Part shown: piece after piece, positions 31,270 through 40,564 of the stretch
How positions within the stretch are numbered: the first letter of the stretch is position 1
Layout: every line of letters starts with the position of its first letter
Assembly (NCBI GenBank): GCA_016927905.1
Contig: JAFGLW010000001.1
Location: forward strand, 186,001-250,000
DNA from: a candidate division CSSED10-310 bacterium
GTDB lineage: Bacteria; CSSED10-310; JAFGJC01
Length of the DNA stretch: 64,000 nucleotides
Reading direction: 5' to 3'
Program-made: the position numbers and the translations under genes
The notes under the pieces: generated by a model
Seen by the model: the letters and a program-made list of their open reading frames with translations, nothing else
Database searches by the model: none
What the model was told of the DNA's origin: nothing

Positions 31270-34020
31270 ATGGCCCCGAACGATGGGTTTGATAAAGATA
31301 TTTTGAATGCGGAGCGCGGGAGTGCTTTCGTTTTGACACTGTTATTTATATTGCTGCTGACGACCATGAGTACCGGGATATACCTTTATTCGTCTCAACA
31401 AGCGCTTCTGGCGGATACAAACTACACTTCCGTTGCGGCAAGTTACATCGCCGAAGCGGGAATCGAAGCCGGGAAAAGCGCTCTGACTCGTCAGGACATG
31501 ATTCTCGACACCGCAGGCCAGAATCCCAATGGAAGGATCGAAAAGGATGATTTCCCCGTGCACATGCCGGGTCCCGTTCAGGTGGGTACATATGTCGGTT
31601 CGAGTGGAAGGCAGGGCGTTGGCAGTTACACAACCGTCATCGATGCCGCCTTCTCCGACCAAATCGAAATGCAATTTCAACTCAACCGGGATATCAGTTA
31701 CATCTCATCCAACTATGATACCGGAGCCGTTGTACCGCCGGATGTCGGTATCCTGAATAAATTATATTCCTTTGTTGATTGCAAAGTCAGACTGATCCAG
31801 AACCAGGACGAGCTGAATGTTTTCCCGCTGAGCAGTCAAAAAGAAATCCTGTGGCATCTTCAGATCCCCGGAACATCCCGGTACGAATGGTCTTTTGACC
31901 AGACCATGAATCCATTCGCAGGCAGACAGTATGGCCTTGAAATCGGAAGAACACCTTTCGATCTGAGTCAGCCGACTGCTGAGAGAGACTGCTATGGTAA
32001 TCCCCTGGTATTGTTTCCGACCAGCGACGGTGGCGGTGCCATCGACTGCGACAATCCGGAGATCGATCAGGACCGGGTGGGAGGTTTCGCTCTAGCGCTC
32101 GGAAATCACAAGGATCCGAACGGGACTTATCTTGTCCATGTTTACAATCCTTTTCATTATGCGGTGGAAATCAGAGCCGTATACAAAAACATCACCGGGA
32201 TCCAGATATCGGAAACCCTGATCAGTGCCGGATCATGGACTACCACGGATGTGGATCGTTTCGCCGTGATCCAGTTCGATGGAATCCACGCCAATCTGAA
32301 CGCCCCGACCGATCCGCCCTATGATGTGCTGAATCTGACCGCCAAGCGCATCGCAATCGAGGTCGATGCGGCTGGAACGATGATCCCCGGTCAGCCAATT
32401 ACACTCACGGTGTCACGCGGCATGAACACCCCTTTGAGTTTAAGCTACAGAATGAGAACCGTAAAGATGTGGGAAACCTGTTCGGGCGGGGATCCGAATG
32501 CCATCGACTGCTGCTGGTTCCCGGACTGGCCGGGTTCGAATTGCAGTTTGCAGTCTTTCGCAAGCAACATCATCTATCTGGGACCCGCCGCCAATTACGG
32601 CACATATGATCTGAATCCCGATCTGGAGGTTCTGGATCGGGAACATTCCATCCGGGTGGATGAGATGTATACGATCTCTTCGACCGGCAATGTTGAACGG
32701 GCAACCAAAGCCCGGCAGATCATCATGGCACCGCTCAGTTTTCTCGATTACGCCCGTTTCATTGAAGGCAATCTGGTCATCGGCGAGGGAACTTCCTTCA
32801 CCGGGCTGGTATATGCGAGGGGAATGATCGATCTGCGTGCCGACACCGGATCGGACACGGTCGATTTCTATGAAGATGTTTATACGAGCAACATGTTCCG
32901 GGATTTGAACAGTCTCGCAAGATGGTACGGCAACGCCGAACTCAAGACCTTCGCACCGGTGCAGGATTTGCCGGATCTCAATTCGCTTAGAGGATACTAT
33001 CTGAATCTTGTAAATCCCATGAGCGGCGGTTACGGTTACACGTTTCCGGGAGGAACCGAATTGTTCCTGGGCAATTATGATTACCGGAATAAATCCAATA
33101 CTTTTTATGGGTTTTATTTTGTCGATCCCGATCCCCTGGACGGGGACGATGTCGCCCGGTATTATCCTCCGGGCGCTTCCATCCTCCCCGAAGACTCCCA
33201 GTATCCCCTCCCCTATGCACCGACCGGTTCCGGTTATATCGATCTGACTCATCCGACACCATCCGGCAACCGTATTTTCAACGGCGTCATATATGTGAAC
33301 GGGGATTGCACGGTCTGGGGCAAATTGAGTGGAAGATCTTTAACCATTGTCGCGGAAGGGGACATCACGATCAATCGGGAAATCGTCATGGGCTCGGATG
33401 TCGTCGACCTGAATTATCCGCATCGCTGTTACGGCGAAGGATACCCGGTTCACCTCGCTCTCATCTCCGTCAACCCGAACAGCTCGAGCAAGATCATTGT
33501 TTCCCGGTACTGCCCGCGAATCATGAGAATCGAAGCGGCGCTCATGGCGGTGGGCGGCACCTGGCTTGTGGAAGACACTGATTTCGCTCCCGGAGCTTCC
33601 CCCAGCGCTGCCGGAGTTGATCTGGACAATTCGCACCCGTATTACGATATCCGACCCTGCGGCTCGTTCGACACCTGCTGGACCAATGTGGCAAATCCGG
33701 GACCGATCGATCTGAACCAGGACGGCCAGATAACTTCTTCGGTTTACCGTTGGGATGAAAACAATGTAAATGTGACCTGGGGTCACGACTACATCTGGCT
33801 GCTTGACATCAACGGTCCCATCATAACTTCATCCGTTGCCGCCCCATCTCATTTTCAGGTGCGCGGAACGACAAACTACAATGATCCCATTGCGGGCCGG
33901 AGCCGTATCTACCGGTACGATCCATCAATAAAATTCAATCCGCCGCCGTATTTCCCCATACCAAGACACTCCCTGAAAGTTCTGGAATGGTCTACCGCAG
34001 TGGTGGAATTGCCAAGTTAA
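31270..34020 (+). CDS. PilX-like pseudopilin with large extracellular domain
   Basis: About 916 residues. The N-terminus has the class III signal 'ERGSAFVLTLLF' followed by a hydrophobic helix, then 'YIAEAGIEAGKSAL', a close match to the PilX N-terminal pattern in minor type IV pilins and pseudopilins. The large C-terminal part is beta-rich with Cys pairs ('CDNPEIDQD', 'CCWFPDWPGSNC'), glycine and aspartate. No other pilus gene is in the window. The track starts at 31201, inside the promoter -10; the ATG at 31270 has AGGAGG upstream. It may be a pilus-tip or secretion-associated adhesin. Confidence 0.82.
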   Translation: MAPNDGFDKDILNAERGSAFVLTLLFILLLTTMSTGIYLYSSQQALLADTNYTSVAASYIAEAGIEAGKSALTRQDMILDTAGQNPNGRIEKDDFPVHMPGPVQVGTYVGSSGRQGVGSYTTVIDAAFSDQIEMQFQLNRDISYISSNYDTGAVVPPDVGILNKLYSFVDCKVRLIQNQDELNVFPLSSQKEILWHLQIPGTSRYEWSFDQTMNPFAGRQYGLEIGRTPFDLSQPTAERDCYGNPLVLFPTSDGGGAIDCDNPEIDQDRVGGFALALGNHKDPNGTYLVHVYNPFHYAVEIRAVYKNITGIQISETLISAGSWTTTDVDRFAVIQFDGIHANLNAPTDPPYDVLNLTAKRIAIEVDAAGTMIPGQPITLTVSRGMNTPLSLSYRMRTVKMWETCSGGDPNAIDCCWFPDWPGSNCSLQSFASNIIYLGPAANYGTYDLNPDLEVLDREHSIRVDEMYTISSTGNVERATKARQIIMAPLSFLDYARFIEGNLVIGEGTSFTGLVYARGMIDLRADTGSDTVDFYEDVYTSNMFRDLNSLARWYGNAELKTFAPVQDLPDLNSLRGYYLNLVNPMSGGYGYTFPGGTELFLGNYDYRNKSNTFYGFYFVDPDPLDGDDVARYYPPGASILPEDSQYPLPYAPTGSGYIDLTHPTPSGNRIFNGVIYVNGDCTVWGKLSGRSLTIVAEGDITINREIVMGSDVVDLNYPHRCYGEGYPVHLALISVNPNSSSKIIVSRYCPRIMRIEAALMAVGGTWLVEDTDFAPGASPSAAGVDLDNSHPYYDIRPCGSFDTCWTNVANPGPIDLNQDGQITSSVYRWDENNVNVTWGHDYIWLLDINGPIITSSVAAPSHFQVRGTTNYNDPIAGRSRIYRYDPSIKFNPPPYFPIPRHSLKVLEWSTAVVELPS

Positions 34021-34067
34021 TTCCGGAACGATATAATATTTGGAAATGCGCTGAGGAGGGATGATCC

Positions 34068-34556
34068 GTGGCCGCGGGCAGCAAAAAGTTTCGATATACT
34101 CCCATGGAAGTTGCGCAGCAACTCGGGATACCGATATCCAAATTCAACGAGAAGGTCAGTGAAGGTGTTCTTCCGAAGGGTCGAGTCGGAGAGGACGGCA
34201 GAAGGTATTACACCGACAAGGACCTTGAATTTATACGCAGGGAATGGAAATCAAAAACAACCGTCCGGTTTCTCCTGTTTACATTTCCTCTCATTTTGAT
34301 CTGTGTTTTTCTGATTATCGCAGCTTTTCGTGAAATCAGCGAACATTATACGGAGACCCAGGTGAACGCAACACCCACTCCCCAGACCGGTTTCGCCGCT
34401 CCACCCCAGAACATCTGGAAACCGGGAACACCCTGGCCCACCCGGCCACCGGTTGTAACCCCTGTCGACCAGACTTACGGTTATTACCGCAAACACAGCC
34501 GGATGCCGGTACAAAACCGACAGAATATCGAAACGGATACAGAAACGATTGAATGA
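34068..34556 (+). CDS. MerR-like HTH protein with membrane anchor
   Basis: A 162-residue protein. The N-terminal part 'YTPMEVAQQLGIPISKF' followed by 'RRYYTDKDLEFIRREW' is a MerR-type winged helix-turn-helix. One membrane helix follows (residues about 66-87, 'LLFTFPLILICVFLIIAAF'). The remaining 75 residues, outside, are Pro/Thr-rich ('ATPTPQTG', 'PWPTRPP'). GTG start with GGAGG 8 bases upstream. It is directly after the PilX-like gene (47 bases) and before galT. A membrane-tethered one-component regulator is plausible but not demonstrated. Confidence 0.78.
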   Translation: MAAGSKKFRYTPMEVAQQLGIPISKFNEKVSEGVLPKGRVGEDGRRYYTDKDLEFIRREWKSKTTVRFLLFTFPLILICVFLIIAAFREISEHYTETQVNATPTPQTGFAAPPQNIWKPGTPWPTRPPVVTPVDQTYGYYRKHSRMPVQNRQNIETDTETIE

Positions 34557-34571
34557 TCTTCCCTCAGCCAT

Positions 34572-35561
34572 ATGATCGAACTCCGTAAAGATCCGATTAC
34601 CGGGCGCTGGGTTATCATCTCAAAGGAACGAGGTAAACGACATCCTGTTGATTCCCGCATGATCACCGATGTTCAGGCCGGGTTCTGCCCCTTCTGTAAA
34701 GGCAATGAAGAACACACCCCGCCTCCCACACTTGTTTATTACGACGATCCGAAAACCGGCGCCTGGTCGCTGAGGGTCGTACCCAACAAGTTTCCAGCAC
34801 TCAGGATCGAGGGCAGCCTCCTGCGCAAAGCCGACGGGATGTATGATAAAATGAGCGGTATCGGTGCTCATGAAGTGATTATCGAAACACCCGATCATGA
34901 GATCATGCTTGCAGATATGCCCGTCCACAGAGTACGGAATGTTCTGCAGGCTTACCGGGATCGAATCCTGGATCTTGCCAGGGATACCCGGTTCCGGTAC
35001 ATCCTGGTTTTCAAAAACCATGGCTATCTTGCCGGAGCTTCCCAGACGCATTCCCACTCCCAACTGATCGCATTGCCCATTATTCCCAGGAGAGTGAGCG
35101 AGGAAATTGACGGATCGACGGATTACTGGAGACATAAACAACGATGCGTATTCTGTGATATCCTGAATCGGGAGATGGAGGATCGCCAGAGATTGATCTG
35201 TGAGAATTCACATTTTGCCGCCATCGCCCCCTATGCGCCACGATGCCCGTTCGAAACCTGGATTTTACCCCGGATACACCGCACAAATTTTGAAATGACT
35301 GGAGACCTTGAGCTGGCATCACTGGCTGAACTTCTGTCTATCGTCCTCAGAAAACTCAATGCGGCCCTGGAAACACCTCCATACAACTATCTCATTCACA
35401 ACGCACCGCTGCATTTTGAAGATCGGGAACAATACCACTGGCATATTGAAATCATGCCGATTGTGACTCATGTCGCCGGTTTCGAATGGGGTTCCGGATT
35501 TTATATCAATCCGACTCCCCCCGAAGAGGCCGCCGCCTTTCTGCGTTCCGTCCGGATCTGA
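34572..35561 (+). CDS. galT: Galactose-1-phosphate uridylyltransferase
   Basis: Leloir-pathway HIT-superfamily enzyme, 329 residues, exchanging UMP between UDP-glucose and galactose-1-phosphate. The zinc site 'CPFC' near 39-42 and the catalytic 'HSHSQ' (H160-S-H162-S-Q164) are present, with 'FPALRIEG' and 'NHGYLAGAS'. A second zinc-type 'CVFCD' lies further along. No galK or galE is close; some such enzymes act on other sugar phosphates (GalT/ADP-glucose pyrophosphorylase-like), which I cannot exclude. Confidence 0.88.
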   Translation: MIELRKDPITGRWVIISKERGKRHPVDSRMITDVQAGFCPFCKGNEEHTPPPTLVYYDDPKTGAWSLRVVPNKFPALRIEGSLLRKADGMYDKMSGIGAHEVIIETPDHEIMLADMPVHRVRNVLQAYRDRILDLARDTRFRYILVFKNHGYLAGASQTHSHSQLIALPIIPRRVSEEIDGSTDYWRHKQRCVFCDILNREMEDRQRLICENSHFAAIAPYAPRCPFETWILPRIHRTNFEMTGDLELASLAELLSIVLRKLNAALETPPYNYLIHNAPLHFEDREQYHWHIEIMPIVTHVAGFEWGSGFYINPTPPEEAAAFLRSVRI

Positions 35562-35617
35562 TCGGTGTTTCAGCCTGCAGAAGCTGTTTAACGGTGATTG
35601 TGCATCCGGGTAGCCTC

Positions 35618-35648
35618 TTGACAAGAGAACCTGTTTTATGATTACGAT
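35618..35648 (+). promoter_or_regulatory. Possible promoter of the FHA gene
   Basis: -35 TTGACA (35618-35623), perfect; best -10 is TACGAT at 35643-35648 with a 19-base spacer. About 54 bases from the ATG at 35702. Confidence 0.4.
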
Positions 35649-35701
35649 ATCGAGAAACATCGTGAGAATATAACCAGACATCTGCCTTGAAGGAGTCAAA
35701 A

Positions 35702-36709
35702 ATGAACAAGAAAAACAGAGAACCTGATTTCATGCCTGAGGTGGAGAATCTCCAGGAACAGATTGGTGCGCTTCAGCAACGCATCGATCTCGTTATCCAG
35801 AACAAGGAAAAGGTTCGACCCAAGATTTTTGAAAAAGTCAAAGCGGATTACGAGAAGAAACTGGAATCTCTTTTCAATGAATTGAATCCATACAAGGAAA
35901 AAATCGAAATTCAGATCGACTCGTTGCAGGATTCCATCGCCAAGTTGACCGATGAGATCGATTCTCTTGAAGAAGAGCAGGAAGAATTTGAACTGCGTTT
36001 CATCGCCGGCGAGTTTGGAGAGGATGATTACAAACCCAGACAGGAAGAATTCAATTCCATCATCGAAAACAAGAAAGCCGCCATTGAAGAGCGCAGGGAG
36101 GCCAGGGCACGCTACCAGACTCAACTGGCTTTCATCACCGGTGAGCCAGGCCGGGAGGAGGTCGAACCGGAAGCGGTTCCCGAGGAACCTCCCGAAGAAA
36201 TGGAAGAACCTTTAGAATCCCAAGAGGCCGATAACCGGGATTTTCAGGAATATGGCGACATGCAGGTTGACCAGGGAATCGAGCAAAACGTTGAAGAGGA
36301 ATATGAACGGGTTAAACTGGAAGATACTTCCGGCGGATTGTCTGAAACCGACCAGGAGCCTCTCGAACAACGCTCCGAACAGGCCGGAGGTGATGAGTAT
36401 ATCTGGACCAGCAAGCCGGTCCTGGATGTAATCGAAGGGGATTTTGCCGGGGAATCCTATCCCATGGACAAGGACAGAATCACCGTGGGCAGAGGACCCA
36501 ATAACGATATCCAACTTGCGACCGACACCAGCGTATCAAGACACCATTCCCAGTTAACCCGGGAAAATGACTGTTATGTTCTGGTTGATCTGGAAAGCTC
36601 GAACGGAACATCGGTCAACGGCACCAGAATCAACCGAACCTATCTCAAACCCAACGATGAGATCATGATCGGCCAGTCAAAGCTGATTATCCGCCCCTCC
36701 AAAGACTGA
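35702..36709 (+). CDS. FHA-domain protein with coiled-coil
   Basis: A 335-residue soluble protein. The N-terminal half is a long acidic coiled coil ('EIDSLQDSIAKLTDEIDSLEEE'), followed by a Glu/Pro-rich linker, then a C-terminal FHA domain (about 245-330) with 'GRGPNNDIQL', 'VSRHHSQL' and 'SSNGTSVNG', the phosphothreonine-binding residues all conserved. FHA domains read Thr phosphorylation by Hanks kinases, two of which are encoded in this window. The ATG at 35702 has AAGGAG; the longer ORF start is not supported. Confidence 0.9.
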   Translation: MNKKNREPDFMPEVENLQEQIGALQQRIDLVIQNKEKVRPKIFEKVKADYEKKLESLFNELNPYKEKIEIQIDSLQDSIAKLTDEIDSLEEEQEEFELRFIAGEFGEDDYKPRQEEFNSIIENKKAAIEERREARARYQTQLAFITGEPGREEVEPEAVPEEPPEEMEEPLESQEADNRDFQEYGDMQVDQGIEQNVEEEYERVKLEDTSGGLSETDQEPLEQRSEQAGGDEYIWTSKPVLDVIEGDFAGESYPMDKDRITVGRGPNNDIQLATDTSVSRHHSQLTRENDCYVLVDLESSNGTSVNGTRINRTYLKPNDEIMIGQSKLIIRPSKD

Positions 36710-36723
36710 CATCGGGTTTCCCG

Positions 36724-36763
36724 ACCTTTCACATCGGATCTATCCCGTGTGAAAGGTTTTCTT
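36724..36763 (+). terminator. Intrinsic terminator after the FHA gene
   Basis: 10-bp perfect stem ACCTTTCACA / TGTGAAAGGT around a 14-base loop, followed by TTTCTT. Strong and well placed 14 bases after the stop. Confidence 0.85.
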
Positions 36764-36796
36764 CTCGATTGAAATCCGCTTCGAAAGCTGTAATGC

Positions 36797-37399
36797 ATGT
36801 CATTAAACATCTGGCTATTCATAAAGATTTCCGTATTCTTTTTCGGTGTGAGTTTCGCCGCCGCCTATCTGATTCACCGTTTGATATTTATATTCCACAA
36901 ACGATCCCTTATCAGGATATTTCCGGAGGCATTCGATATCTGTTTTTCACTGGTGAACGAATTCTTCGAAATCCTTAAGGGAGCTACACATGAAAACATC
37001 GATCGTTTCCTGGTACAGGTTGTCGCGCGGAAGAAAATCGATCTGCCCGGGACATTTCGCGATCTGCCTGAAAAAGTCGTTCGGGGTGCCTATCATGAGC
37101 TGGTCAAATTTCGAAAACGCCAGGAAGAAGATCCCGGGAAAATTCTGGATCAGATCCGCACAACAATCTACCAGCAATATTTTCAGTCTTATAAACGGAT
37201 CATCCTGTATGAAAGCTTGAACTGGCTTCTGGTTATCATTCCCCTGGCCATCTTGACGGGACTGATAATCCCCCTGGTGTTTTTTTTCCATATGCCCTAT
37301 GTTGTACTCAATTGGCCAGATCTGCTGACGGTGACGGGAATTGTGCTGACTGTCGGCACAGTGGTTGTGACTGTCCGGGATTATTTCCTGCGAGGTTGA
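36797..37399 (+). CDS. Membrane protein of unknown function
   Basis: A 200-residue protein with an N-terminal membrane helix, a central soluble helical part (residues about 60-130, charged) and two C-terminal helices ('WLLVIIPLAILTGLIIPLVFF' and 'LLTVTGIVLTVGTVVVTV'). No recognisable motif. It starts after the terminator and its stop is 3 bases before the asparagine-synthetase-like gene, so they are co-transcribed and could work together. Confidence 0.75.
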   Translation: MSLNIWLFIKISVFFFGVSFAAAYLIHRLIFIFHKRSLIRIFPEAFDICFSLVNEFFEILKGATHENIDRFLVQVVARKKIDLPGTFRDLPEKVVRGAYHELVKFRKRQEEDPGKILDQIRTTIYQQYFQSYKRIILYESLNWLLVIIPLAILTGLIIPLVFFFHMPYVVLNWPDLLTVTGIVLTVGTVVVTVRDYFLRG

Positions 37400-37402
37400 C
37401 AC

Positions 37403-39277
37403 ATGAGCCTGATTTTCGGTGTAGTCGGCATAAAGGACACGGACATAGCGGACAGGATGTTCAAAATCATGTCTTTCCGCTCCAATACCGGTACCTGCCG
37501 AACCGTCGGACTGCCCATGGGATTCATCGCCGATGCGGATATGCCGGAATCGGCTTCGGAGCCTGGTTACGCACAGGCGGTTCTGGATGGATACATCGGA
37601 GATGGCCAGAACAAACCCGATTCATCCGGGATCACCATTCTGCACCGAACATTCTCTGAATACGGATCCTCGGGATTTGAACACATCTTCGGTTCGTACG
37701 CCGCGGCGTACTGGGATCCGGAGAATGCCTGTCTGTATCTCGTCCGGGATCCAGCCGGTTCCAGACCGCTGTACTACTCCGTGCGAAACGGCATTCTCAT
37801 ATTCGCTTCGTCACCCAAGGGTATTCTCGCGAGCGGACATGTGGAATCCCGGTTGAATCCGGCAGCTGTTTCACTGTATATGTCCATGATCGGAGTGCCG
37901 GACCCGGTCTGTATCTTCAAACACATCCACGCACTTCAGTCCGGCTGTTTTCTCAGATTTCAAAATGCCGACGCCCAGATTCACAGATACTGGACTCCTC
38001 CATGGATCGGAAGTAATGATGCCCTGCCTCAGGAAGATGAAATGGTTCACGATCTGCGTATCGCCCTGGAATCATCCGTCCGCGACGCCATTCCCGAAAA
38101 TGCCGGATCAACATGTTTTTTTCTCAGTGGAGGAACCGACACGTCGACAGTGGTGGGCCTGACGGCCAGCCAGGGAATTCAACCCATTCACACCTACACG
38201 ATCGGTTACGGCGGGATGGGCGGCGGTTATGCTGATTACAACGAGTTCGACTTTGCCAAGCTCGTATCCGAACGATTTAACACGATACATCGCGAAACGA
38301 CTTTTTCCCCTTTGCATGTGCTCTCCGCACTTCCCCGGATCATCTCCCATCTGGACCAGCCGTCCGGAGATGCGATCAACAGTTTTCTTGTTTCGGGATC
38401 GGTCAATCAAAAGCATTCCGTAGCGCTGACCGGTACGGGAGGTGATGAGATTTTTATTGGAAGTCAATGGTACACCCATCAATTGAAACTCATCCGGCTC
38501 TTGAACAGGTGGAATACGTTGCCGTCACTTTTACGGAATGTTTCATGGACCCTGACCTCTTTCTTCCCCTTCCTGCCGCTCGCTCGAAAACTCAAAGCGC
38601 TGAAAGCCCTTGAAGACGGTGTACCCGCTCAGTACCGGCACATCAAACTGCTGTATGGGGAAGACGAGATGAACAGGTTGTTCACCCCTTCTTTCCGATC
38701 GGATGGCAAGCCAGAGCGGACAGTCGAGGATATCATCAACCTGTATGATGATCAGCAAAGCGGCTGTGACGATCTGAACAGAATGTGCGGATTGCTTCTC
38801 CAGCATGAAGTAACCAACATCCAGCTCCGCGATCTGGATACGATGTGCCACGCAAACCGGTTGGAATCGAGAAGTCCCCTGCTGGATCGCAGGATTCTGG
38901 ATGTTCTGGCCCGTGTCCCTGGTTCGATGAAAGCACCCGATGGAAACTTGCGCCACCTGATGTTCACCGCTCTGCAGGATATTCTACCTTCAGAAACCCT
39001 GTCACGCCGGAAGATGAGTTTCATCGTGCCCATGGATTTATGGGCCAGGCGGGAATTGAAACCGGTCATCGATCGGGCCACGTCACCCGGTGTGCTGAGG
39101 AAACGGGGAATATTCAATCCCGAAGCCGTTGCCAGTGAATACCGGATTTTTTACCGGGACGGAAACCGTCATTCCTTCAAATTATGGCTTATGGTTATGC
39201 TTGAGATTTGGTGCAGGGTTAACATCGATCAGCCGGTCGGAACCTCTCCCCCGGAAAAACTCATCGAAATTTTCTGA
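37403..39277 (+). CDS. Asparagine synthetase-like amidotransferase lacking the catalytic Cys
   Basis: A 624-residue AsnB-family protein. The N-terminal Ntn glutaminase half is recognisable ('FGSYAAAYWDPENACLYLVRDPAG'), but residue 2 is Ser ('MSLIFGVVG') where the nucleophile Cys should be, and no other start restores it. The C-terminal synthetase half has the PP-loop 'SGGTDTS' and 'TGTGGDEIF'. It probably forms amides with ammonia or another amine, like the Cys-less beta-lactam synthetases, rather than from glutamine. It is 2 bases from a B12 radical-SAM gene. Confidence 0.85.
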   Translation: MSLIFGVVGIKDTDIADRMFKIMSFRSNTGTCRTVGLPMGFIADADMPESASEPGYAQAVLDGYIGDGQNKPDSSGITILHRTFSEYGSSGFEHIFGSYAAAYWDPENACLYLVRDPAGSRPLYYSVRNGILIFASSPKGILASGHVESRLNPAAVSLYMSMIGVPDPVCIFKHIHALQSGCFLRFQNADAQIHRYWTPPWIGSNDALPQEDEMVHDLRIALESSVRDAIPENAGSTCFFLSGGTDTSTVVGLTASQGIQPIHTYTIGYGGMGGGYADYNEFDFAKLVSERFNTIHRETTFSPLHVLSALPRIISHLDQPSGDAINSFLVSGSVNQKHSVALTGTGGDEIFIGSQWYTHQLKLIRLLNRWNTLPSLLRNVSWTLTSFFPFLPLARKLKALKALEDGVPAQYRHIKLLYGEDEMNRLFTPSFRSDGKPERTVEDIINLYDDQQSGCDDLNRMCGLLLQHEVTNIQLRDLDTMCHANRLESRSPLLDRRILDVLARVPGSMKAPDGNLRHLMFTALQDILPSETLSRRKMSFIVPMDLWARRELKPVIDRATSPGVLRKRGIFNPEAVASEYRIFYRDGNRHSFKLWLMVMLEIWCRVNIDQPVGTSPPEKLIEIF

Positions 39278-39279
39278 TT

Positions 39280-40548
39280 ATGCGTATCCTTCTGCTCAAT
39301 CCCATGCCCCGGGGAAGCCCGGTTCCGACTTTCCCGGTTCTGCCCCTGGGGATCGCGTTGATTGCAGCCATTGCCAGACAAGGCGGCGCGGAAGTGACCG
39401 TTTTTTCCGGTCCGGATCTGAACCGTCGGATCTCAGATTACCTGGTTAACAACCGGCCCGATCTGGTGGGCATTCAGACGTTTGTCAACAATCTGGACAC
39501 GTGTTTTCGTCTGAGCGGATCGATCAAATCCCGTTGTCCTGAAACGGTGATTGTATATGGCGGAGTCCAGGCAACAAATTATCCGGACCGGGCATTTGAA
39601 TCACCCCATCTCGATTGTATTGTACCTGGCGAAGGGGAACTCATTTTTCACAACCTGATCGAAACTTTCGGGAATGGATTTCAGGGTGTTGACGGATTGA
39701 TCTGGCGCGATTCGGATGGTGTTGTCCGACGCAACCCGGGGCACAGGATAGTCGAAAACCTGGACGATCTGCCTCAAATCCCCTATTCTCTGTTTTACGG
39801 GCGGAATGCGGTTACCACCGGACACATCCTGACTCACCGTGGCTGCCCGTTCCATTGCAGCTATTGCCCGCTGCGGTTCAGAGCCGGCTCCACCATCCGG
39901 AAGCATTCACCCGAACGCGTCGTCTCGACGATCGAATACCTCCGTCGTGAGTTCAGGATCCGGCATTTGGAATTTTTCGATGAGAATTTTACCATGCATC
40001 CGGATCTCGTGGAGTCGATCTGCCGAGCCATGGAACCGATGAATTTAACCTGGAACTGCACTGCAAGGATATCCCAGATGAATCCTGAACTGGCTAATAT
40101 CATGGCCCGGTCAGGATGCCGGGAAATTCTGTTCGGAATCGGTTCCGGTGTTCCGAGATTGCAGGAAGTCCTGGGCACTTTCGAAGATCTCGACAAAGCG
40201 CCGGCATTGATCGAAAAAATTCGAAAAGAGGGCATTCGGGTCATTCTGGCTTTTTCCTTGGGAATTCCGGGTGAAACGAAGCTGGAATTCAACCATTCAG
40301 TCAAATATGCTCTCCGGCTGAAAGCGGACAGGGTGCGTTTCGATCCTTCCGCGCCATTGCCCGGGACGCGCCTGCATGAACTTGCCGGACAGGGCGGTCG
40401 TTTTTTAATTTCCACATGGGACGAATATCTGAATCCGGGCCAGATCATCTATCTGCCCGCCGGAAGGCGACCCGGGGAGTTCAAAATGCATTTGTATGCC
40501 GCGAAATTACGAGCGCGGTTTCAGTGTCATTTCATGAAACGCATATGA
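39280..40548 (+). CDS. B12-binding radical SAM protein
   Basis: A 422-residue class B (cobalamin-dependent) radical SAM enzyme. The N-terminal B12-binding Rossmann fold spans about 1-140 ('PDLVGIQTF', 'YGGVQAT', 'PGEGE'); the radical SAM barrel has 'CPFHCSYC' (CxxxCxxC). Such enzymes do methylations, ring contractions or P- and C-alkylations. It is translationally close to the Cys-less asparagine synthetase homologue, which suggests a joint biosynthetic role. It lacks a SPASM domain. Confidence 0.88.
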   Translation: MRILLLNPMPRGSPVPTFPVLPLGIALIAAIARQGGAEVTVFSGPDLNRRISDYLVNNRPDLVGIQTFVNNLDTCFRLSGSIKSRCPETVIVYGGVQATNYPDRAFESPHLDCIVPGEGELIFHNLIETFGNGFQGVDGLIWRDSDGVVRRNPGHRIVENLDDLPQIPYSLFYGRNAVTTGHILTHRGCPFHCSYCPLRFRAGSTIRKHSPERVVSTIEYLRREFRIRHLEFFDENFTMHPDLVESICRAMEPMNLTWNCTARISQMNPELANIMARSGCREILFGIGSGVPRLQEVLGTFEDLDKAPALIEKIRKEGIRVILAFSLGIPGETKLEFNHSVKYALRLKADRVRFDPSAPLPGTRLHELAGQGGRFLISTWDEYLNPGQIIYLPAGRRPGEFKMHLYAAKLRARFQCHFMKRI

Positions 40549-40564
40549 ATGAGGAGAAATGGAT

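Noticed and set aside
32440-33252. Long minus-strand ORF inside the PilX-like gene
   Set aside because: Entirely antisense to a gene with a signal, promoter and ribosome site; no domain or start signal.
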